A DNA stretch of 64,000 nucleotides from positions 15,895,841-15,959,840 of the forward strand of contig OU342806.1 of the NCBI GenBank assembly GCA_910591455.2, read 5' to 3'. This document shows positions 59,701 through 64,000 of the stretch, one piece after another. The DNA comes from Pholis gunnellus. Lineage: Eukaryota; Chordata; Actinopteri; Perciformes; Pholidae. The number at the start of each line of letters is the position of its first letter. The stretch's first letter is position 1. The position numbers were made by a program, and so were the translations under genes. Below the pieces are notes generated by a model. That model had not been told where the DNA came from. It saw only the letters and a program-made list of their open reading frames with translations, and did not search any database.

Positions 59701-62700
59701 ATCTGACTTTAAGAACTCCCTTAGTCTAACATCAGCAAGTATATTTGGTTTAGTAGCAGACATATAAAATAAATATAAATAAAACATTTATCCCCCCCAA
59801 TGCATTTTGTACAGTAAAGTGTGTGTGTGTGTGTGTGTAAGAGTGCAGAAAAGAAACCAAAGATGCTCAGCCAGTTATCAGTGTGTGTGACAGCTCTTGA
59901 CCTCAAGTCGTGGTCCACAGCTAAGAGATGCTGACTGAGGCACCGGCAGGGTTCTGTGTGTGTGTCTGAAACGTCCACATCAGCTGTCTGAACTGAGTGA
60001 TGAGGTCACGACAGCCCTGTCGCAGCCTTCTGTGAAGCAAGGTACGTGACCCAACACAGTGAGTGTGTTTACGTGGACACAAATAACCCGTTTATGATCG
60101 GGGTTTTGGAGTATCCCGTTTATGTGTTTGCACATGTAAACGCCATCTCCCGTATTCAGAAAGTGGTATAAGCCCTTATTCTGTTTACGTGAAACCCGGA
60201 TATGCAGCTGGAGGACTCCGATAGAAACCGGGATGCTGTTACATGTACACACCATCCTCTTAAGCGTCTCTTAGAGCTTCAGCCAAGTGACATAACAGAA
60301 ATACAAAAAATGTCAGGAGCGAAAGCGTCTCACTTCTGGAGCAACAAAGAAATACAATGTTGTCTTTCGGTAATGAAAGAGGATGCGTATCCTCATCCAC
60401 TGGTCCCCTGTCCTTTGTAGTGACAGTGACGGACTCACGCCGCTGTGGAGGACAGTGTTATGAGAGTAGCGGAGCTGTTCTGCTTTCAGGAATAGCTCAG
60501 TTCGTAGTGTGTGTGTGTGGTTGAGAGACAGATATGGTAAATGTGCTCAGAGCAAACAGCTGCTGGCGATCCAAAGAGGTTATGATGAAGATGAGATGTT
60601 ATCGTAAGCTCTTTGGGGCGATCGGACCGCAAAAGAGATTAGTGATGAAGTTGTCAAGTGCTAGTAAATATACAGTGTAGTGTTTAATATTTCCTCTCGC
60701 TCTCATCTCTGGTTTGTTTTTGTAAATCACAGTAATCCGTAACCAGGAACCAGGTAATAGTATTTATCACGTATACTTCTCTGTGCTCATGTAATCATAT
60801 GATATGATCCTACCAGGGATAATCCTCAGAAATGGGTTATTCATGTCCATGTAAACACAGTAAGAGACCAGTTTAACTGTACGGATCTTTATGAAGAGAC
60901 CTGGAGAGACGTCTGTATGTGTATATGAAAGACTGAACGTGTGACTATTATTTAAAAAGATAATTTAGAAGTGGAAGTCTCCGGATAAAGAAACCATTAC
61001 TCTTGAGATTGGGTGATGCCACATGAAACAATTCCACTAAATCAAAGTTGAAATTCACCAACAAATAAGTGTTTGTGGAGGGTTTTCATTATCTTTGTGT
61101 GCAGCAAAATATGTAATTAAACATGACACCTATCTTTGAGTTATTCTTTCTTTGAAGTAAACTTGGAAGAAAACACTGCAGGTTTCCCCAAAGGGGGGGG
61201 GCAATAATTGTGTCAGGCAGCTTAAGATTGTACTTGGAAAGACTTTAATTATCTGTGCGACAATGAGTGCCAATGATTGTGAGGAACAAGTTTGTTTTTA
61301 TATTCATAACTAGCATTTTCTGTTGCTTCTGAATGAAAATGCAACCGCATTGTCAAAAAGTGGGGTAATTTATCCGTTTTTAAATCGATCTTTATATAAA
61401 TCCAAATCTTTTTATTATCTGTTTTTTCATAATAATAATAATTTTTTCTTATACACCTCATTTTGTTTCACTATGTTTTTATTTATCCATGTAGCTCAGC
61501 TGCTGTGATGCTTTTTGACTGTGCTTGTCAGTTAAAACCTGTTGCCAGTAACTGGACATTACTGCCCTGCTGGCTGTTACTGCTACTTGTTTATTTTATT
61601 TCTTGCATCATCTTAAAAACAAAACCCTTTTTGTCTGTAATGGCTGCATCGCAATATCAAATCGAATAATTATTCATGTTTTGTGCATATGTGCAATATG
61701 TAATCTGCTGCACTAACTGTGGCAAATGGTTCCAGTTGTTGCTAAAGAACATATAGGAAAACAAGAAAACCAATACACGAGGGGTGTGGTCGACTGTGTG
61801 AGTGTCATTGTACTAACACATGACATGGACAACCTTATATAGCCGGACAAGAGTAATTGTCTCCGTTCAGTCTGTAAATAGTGGCTGGTATTGTTTCCAT
61901 GAACCTGTCTCCATCCATACTCCACACCTTTAACATCCATCAAACTCTGTCAAGCCATCTGCATCCTTTTACAGATATTAGTATATTGCTGAGCAAATTT
62001 CTCGTCTCCTAGTCAGCCATCATTATTACATGTAAAAATATGCAAACAATCTTTTCACCGGTACTGACAGTCTACCTCTCTTCACCATTTCACTTCAGCT
62101 CTCCACCTCTCTCCATCCCCCCTATTAGTCCTGACACTGCCTGGCCTCTCCTCCCTCGCTCCATCTTCTCTCTAATGGGTCTGACATTCTCAGCACTGTC
62201 CTCTCTCTCCTTCCCATCCCTCCTTACTGTCTCCATCCTGTTGTCCCTCTAATATGGTTGACATTATTTCCCATTTCCTCCCTCCATCTCTCCTGGATGA
62301 CTGAAACTAAAGTGCTGCTTGGAGGGTCCTTACGTGGGTAGCAGAATTATAGGGCTCAGGGCCAAGGCCACAGGTTAAATGCACTCTGCACAGAGCAAAA
62401 GTAGCAAGACGGCTGAGGTCTATGTGCACAGAGGAGGAAGAGGTTTTCTGCAAGACAAACTGCAGCTGACGTCAGTAAGATATAAAGGTAATAGAAGAAA
62501 AATGTATATGCAGCAAACACAGTAGCAAATGTCATATCATTCATAGGTTTGCATGTCATTCAACTGGGGGTGTTGCGATTATATTGTCAGCACCTTAAAC
62601 ACCTAGCTCTCTGGGATGCACAAATATATCAATAAAACAATCTTTATGGTGGAAAATGGGAACGCTGACAGATTGAACCAACAATAGCTGGGTATGCCCC

Positions 62701-63045
62701 TTAAAACAGAGCTGGTGCAATAGGAGTGATGCTTTTTAGACAATATTTGTGTTTTCCTGCATTGAAATCAAGAGTATCCTCAGTAGCATCAATCCAAACC
62801 AGCTGACAAACGTGGACCTAGAGTGCGTCAAAATGAATACAAAACAGCAGTTATGATTAAAACGGCTTTGCAGTAGTCTCCCACACAGGCGTGTTCGTAA
62901 AATAAATACTGTGGCTACTTGTTCCAAAGCTAGCTTGTATGTTTTCATATCCCTGTATATGTTGTTTTAGCATCCTGTTCATTGGAGTACAGGTTTTCAG
63001 AAGCTTTGGGCTTTAAGTATTTCTAGTGCATACACGCTGAAGTCC

Positions 63046-63099
<54 letters not shown>

Positions 63100-64000
63100 T
63101 TGCAAGCGCATACTGTACATAAAGAAAACGCTGAACTATAGGTCAAAGCCTGCTGGCTCTGCAACAGTGAAGCAACATGAGCTAAACACCCACAAAGCAT
63201 CATGGGACCGGGATGATGTGGGTGTATTGATTTCTATGTGGGAGTGGGGCAAAGGGGTGGAGCTAAAACTGGTAATGCAGCAGATGACAGATACCTATTG
63301 AGTGATGTCTAAATAGGAAGGTGGGAGTGCTGTGGATGTAACGGGGCCGGGTGGTATATAACTCAGCTGAACTGAAACACAGCAGAGTGGGAGGAAGGGA
63401 GGGAGTTGAAGGGTGGGGCTGGTGTCACACCTCGCCATGGAAATAGTTGCTTGGTGATACTGCGAGATTGGCCAATAGGGACCCTGAACCTGAATTTGAA
63501 TACGGCACATCTCACCTGGTGGTGTTCGACTGATTAACGCGTGTGGAAGAAGGGAAGCGTTTCAAAGTGACGTAACTAAGACTTTGGTGGAGTTTGTGAG
63601 ACATTATCAATGAATATCGTTTTCTTTTAGAGCTTCTGCTACACTATAAGGCACGAAGAAAATGAAAAACACAACATTTATCTTACATTTTGGGTTCACA
63701 GCACAGACATGTTCGATGAGCCGTAACCTCTTTGATACACATTTTTGTTGGGATGTTTTTATGGTAAGAAAGAACAATTGTCTATCACACCCTATCTCAC
63801 AGACACACACACGCATGCTTGAATACACACCTGGCAGAAGACAGGTTTGTAGGTTTCCGAGAAGAGCTGGGTCAGTTCTTCAGAGTCACAGAGGTCCAGC
63901 GGCAGCCGGCTTATACACAGACACTTGGAGTGCAGGTTCTCCTCTTGGCTCAGCTGGTTGACGTCCATCCACTGCACCATCAATGAGCGATCGTCCTGCA
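37048..64000 (-). CDS. raver2: raver2-like PTB-binding ribonucleoprotein, 3' part
   Basis: Raver proteins are nuclear RRM proteins that bind PTB and modulate its splicing repression. There are 13 coding exons on the - strand: 64000-63831 (open at the window edge), 55210-55019, 50624-50504, 47468-47386, 47286-47188, 46570-46459, 44565-44231, 42467-42359, 41353-41178, 40479-40372, 39925-39824, 39017-38799 and 37188-37048. Phases join throughout, giving 654 residues and a TAG at 37048-37050. Conserved blocks are WMDVN...HSKCLCI, LAQDEGSPVRGFGVVEY, GRSTLAALIAAQ, KGLLPEPN, SLLGDPPKEVRL and NPYLNLASV. They fit RAVER2 better than RAVER1 (WMDVN and KPVFCQ are RAVER2-like). The C-terminal GQHSQGLGG...KRKR block is shared by both. 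With RRM1-2 off the edge, the full protein should exceed the 691 aa of human RAVER2 because of a Tyr/Gln-rich insert. Confidence 0.9.
38799..41353 (-). CDS. raver2: raver2 exons encoding a Tyr/Gln-rich low-complexity region
   Basis: Four exons: 41353-41178 (phase 1 in, 0 out), 40479-40372, 39925-39824 and 39017-38799 (all phase 0, 36, 34 and 73 codons). The first three encode 129 residues with 15 Tyr and 18 Gln, in motifs such as TDYSQYNQAYTQ, QQWYQHYQAQAHAYG, TYGDYSSYMQ and TQYYSQP. This looks like a prion-like domain of RNA-binding proteins. The fourth is Ala/Pro-rich (PAAAVLPAYSTLPLMPGFLG) and ends DWNTYYY. I recall no comparable Tyr/Gln block in human RAVER2. Splice sites of three of these exons lie against CA/TG repeats. 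Confidence 0.88.
39025..39059 (+). repeat. (CA)n next to a raver2 acceptor
   Basis: On the - strand this is a (UG)n tract running into cttttag, the acceptor of the exon at 39017-38799. Confidence 0.92.
39797..39821 (+). repeat. (TG)n next to a raver2 donor
   Basis: On the - strand it reads AAG|gtacacacac, so the intron is CA-repeat from its third base onward. Confidence 0.92.
40339..40369 (+). repeat. (TG)n next to a raver2 donor
   Basis: On the - strand it reads CACACAG|gtaacacacac. The exon end and intron start are both CA-rich around the 5' splice site. Confidence 0.92.
41655..41795. repeat. teleost 'TTAGCTTAGCATAA' interspersed repeat
   Basis: Contains AGCAGCCAATAAGCTTAGC, TTAGCATAAGGACTAGAAAC, AGGGGGAAACAGCTCGCC and GCACCTCTAAAGCTTG. 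These words mark an abundant teleost repeat (TTAGCTTAGCATAAAGACTGG family). It sits in the raver2 intron between the exons at 42359 and 41353. Boundaries are approximate. Confidence 0.6.
42359..42467 (-). CDS. raver2: raver2 exon with PTB-binding motif SLLGDPP
   Basis: Encodes VSGGQGSLLGDPPKEVRLPSNPYLNLASVMPGVVLQ in two parts: GSLLGDPPKEVRL and NPYLNLASVMPG, both strongly conserved in RAVER1 and RAVER2. SLLGDPP (42429-42449) fits the PTB RRM2-interacting consensus (S/G)(I/L)LGxxP. The exon opens with GTAAGC directly after the acceptor ttag, and a second in-frame CAG lies 15 nt inside, so the start may be 42467 or 42452. Confidence 0.9.
44231..44565 (-). CDS. raver2: raver2 large Ser/Pro/Gly-rich exon
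   Basis: Encodes about 112 residues of low-complexity linker: ELGQESVPLSTHNATVVV, VMPYLQGRGGAGEQN, an S-rich stretch (NPSASSSASFDRQPAPP) and a proline run (GLGPPPPKPPGG). It matches the poorly conserved middle of RAVER2 (ELG..., M-PFF...G-AG). The length is 335 nt, phase 1 in and 0 out. The donor ATG|gtgagc is strong. Longer open frames through it in intron DNA are not coding. Confidence 0.85.
45322..45406 (+). repeat. (CA)n microsatellite in a raver2 intron
   Basis: An uninterrupted CA tract of about 85 bp. Confidence 0.96.
46459..46570 (-). CDS. raver2: raver2 exon with LLGD motifs
   Basis: Encodes VSSLLGDPSRLLMQKALSL then RHPGLVQLGKGLLGDSPT. GLLGDSP (46463-46483) is a full match to the PTB-binding consensus (S/G)(I/L)LGxxP. 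SLLGDPS (46544-46564) lacks the last proline. It corresponds to the PGLLGEPPAVVLQTALG region of human RAVER2. Donor ACAG|gtgagc; phase 0 in, 1 out. Confidence 0.9.
47188..47468 (-). CDS. raver2: raver2 exon pair around a 99-bp intron
   Basis: Exon 47468-47386 encodes GKYGRHASLPFLRPPLTT and ALLTLGKAHQ; exon 47286-47188 encodes NAMLGNGLVLQNLLHMQ and LAQQQLLHIKDKRISS. Together they align with human RAVER2 HSLPHL...KAHQ...MGN...LFLQNL...LAQQQL. The intron (47287-47385) is only 99 bp and contains a short (GT)n. Its donor CAG|gtccca is weak, but it is the only choice that keeps frame and homology. A different open frame in this first exon (REVRASRQ...) is not the coding one. Confidence 0.85.
47469..50503 (-). 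other. raver2 intron, no gene seen
   Basis: No coding or RNA gene was recognised. The stretch at about 49020-49390 is low in simple repeats and rich in TAATTA and ATCAAAG words, which makes it a candidate conserved non-coding element. Confidence 0.5.
50504..50624 (-). CDS. raver2: raver2 exon after RRM3 (KGLLPEPN)
   Basis: Encodes ILSNRKGLLPEPNLAQLL then TSMTNPAALQILMRPYHTG and KRG. KGLLPEPN is invariant in raver proteins; the following NPA-LQ-L--P pattern matches human RAVER2 (NNPAMLQVLLQP). Acceptor ttctccag, donor GGAG|gtatga, phase 0 in and 1 out. A (CA)n tract (- strand) lies about 55 bp upstream of the acceptor. Confidence 0.93.
50681..50747 (+). repeat. (GT)n followed by G8, raver2 intron
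   Basis: GT dinucleotides run to 50738, followed by a short G run. Confidence 0.95.
50748..55018 (-). other. raver2 intron, no gene seen
   Basis: No exon-like coding was found. It holds a GGA/GGC purine tract (52664-52732) and a repeat-poor AT-motif-rich stretch at about 52130-52420. Purine-rich low-complexity DNA covers much of 52850-52930. Confidence 0.5.
52664..52732 (+). repeat. (GGA)n/(GGC)n purine tract
   Basis: About 20 GGA units with interspersed GGC. On this strand such tracts can form G-quadruplex or triplex structures; it is the template strand for raver2. Confidence 0.92.
55019..55210 (-). CDS. raver2: raver2 exon: second half of RRM3
   Basis: Encodes 64 residues. VRGFGVVEYECAEQAEAV is the RNP1 strand and following helix of RRM3, and LSLCTPGTSGRSTLAALIAAQ ends the domain, matching human RAVER2 (VSFCAPGAPGRSTLAALIAAQ). 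Acceptor ttgttccag, donor GGTATG|gtgagt. It is phase 0 at both ends and a multiple of 3, so skipping it would keep the frame but destroy RRM3. Confidence 0.94.
55535..55740 (+). repeat. tRNA-like SINE-type teleost repeat, decayed
   Basis: CTCCTCACAGCAAAAAGGTT then GTGGGTTTGAATCTG recalls a B-box-like GGTTCGAATC. It is followed by GGAGTATTCATGTT, GATAGTGAATGTGTGT and a GTTACAGATAGATGGA tail. This is the order of a widespread teleost repeat (CCTCACAGCAAGAAGGTCC family). The copy is diverged and internally shortened. Confidence 0.6.
57680..57925 (+). mobile_element. hAT-like teleost MITE, sense copy
   Basis: Starts near AATGCAACTAATTACTATTT and continues CATTACAGATTAATCTAATG, TTGATTAATTGTTTGGTCTA, then CAGCCTAAAATCCAAATATA and ATCATAGAGGACCAA. 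The order of these words is that of the same family as the antisense copy at 3740-4033. Confidence 0.6.
60062..60861. mobile_element. non-autonomous DNA transposon, ~800 bp, imperfect TIRs
   Basis: Imperfect 32-bp terminal inverted repeats (60062-60093 and 60830-60861, about 27 of 32 positions complementary) contain TGTGTTTAC(G/A)TGGACA and AATAACCC. An internal frame near 60310 reads SGAKASHFWSNKEIQCCLSV, which resembles the Myb/SANT-like DNA-binding proteins of PIF/Harbinger elements. No transposase remains. Family assignment is an inference. Confidence 0.6.
63050..63098 (+). repeat. (CA)n microsatellite
   Basis: An uninterrupted CA tract of about 49 bp in the raver2 intron. Confidence 0.95.
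63831..64000 (-). CDS. raver2: raver2 exon: end of RRM2 and first half of RRM3, cut by window edge
   Basis: Open through the right edge. It reads QDDRSLMVQWMDVNQLSQ, NLHSKCLCISRLPLD, SEELTQLFSETYKPVFCQ. KCLCISRLP is the RNP2 strand of RRM3 and the pattern WMDVN...DSEEL-Q-FS---KPVFCQ is that of RAVER2; RAVER1 has WTDAG and SPTFCQ here. Donor CCAG|gtgtgt, phase 0. The 5' end of the exon and the earlier exons lie outside the window. Confidence 0.93.

Larger units (their letters stand above)
55741..63830 (-). other. raver2 intron within RRM3, no gene seen
   Basis: Most of the 8.6-kb intron that splits RRM3. It carries a hAT-like MITE (about 57680-57925), GGAT and purine repeats (about 58190-58460), a larger DNA transposon remnant (60062-60861) and a (CA)n tract (63050-63098). 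No coding exon or structured RNA was recognised. Confidence 0.5.

Overview
This window is vertebrate nuclear DNA. It is AT-leaning, dense in CA/TG microsatellites and teleost-type interspersed repeats, and its genes have short exons with GT-AG introns. It is most likely a teleost fish, probably a percomorph; the order is a guess from repeat style. There are no prokaryotic operons, CRISPR arrays, rRNA or tRNA genes.

Two protein-coding genes face each other tail to tail. On the + strand, positions 5368-26389 hold a complete coding set of the tyrosine kinase JAK1: 24 coding exons, every junction GT-AG and in phase, 1178 codons plus stop. It has FERM, SH2-like, pseudokinase and kinase domains in that order. 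On the - strand, 64000 down to 37048 holds the 3' part of a raver gene, best matched to RAVER2: 13 coding exons and 654 residues. It starts just before RRM3 and ends at the true C-terminus; RRM1 and RRM2 lie beyond the right edge. The convergent JAK1/RAVER2 arrangement is the one known in mammals, which supports both names.

Layout: 1-5360 is jak1 5' intron or upstream DNA with repeats. 5361-26389 is the jak1 coding region; its introns carry a Tc1/mariner-like MITE, two perfect hairpins and several microsatellites. 26390 to about 28330 is the jak1 3' UTR, ending in a poly(A) cassette. About 28360-29395 is a degenerate minisatellite, followed at 29395-29843 by a second diverged copy of the jak1 poly(A)-end segment. 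29850-37047 is the tail-to-tail intergenic or raver2 3' UTR region, with an (AC)n tract of about 183 bp and a perfect 11-copy 21-bp minisatellite. 37048-64000 is raver2, with large introns holding old DNA transposons, a SINE-like repeat and simple repeats.

Functionally the genes are separate: JAK1 transmits cytokine-receptor signals, whereas raver proteins bind PTB and modulate alternative splicing. No new multi-gene system was found. The most interesting points are a Tyr/Gln-rich C-terminal domain in raver2 built from phase-0 exons whose splice sites abut CA/TG microsatellites, the duplicated poly(A)-end segment behind jak1, and an HGN-to-HGF change in the JAK1 pseudokinase catalytic loop.
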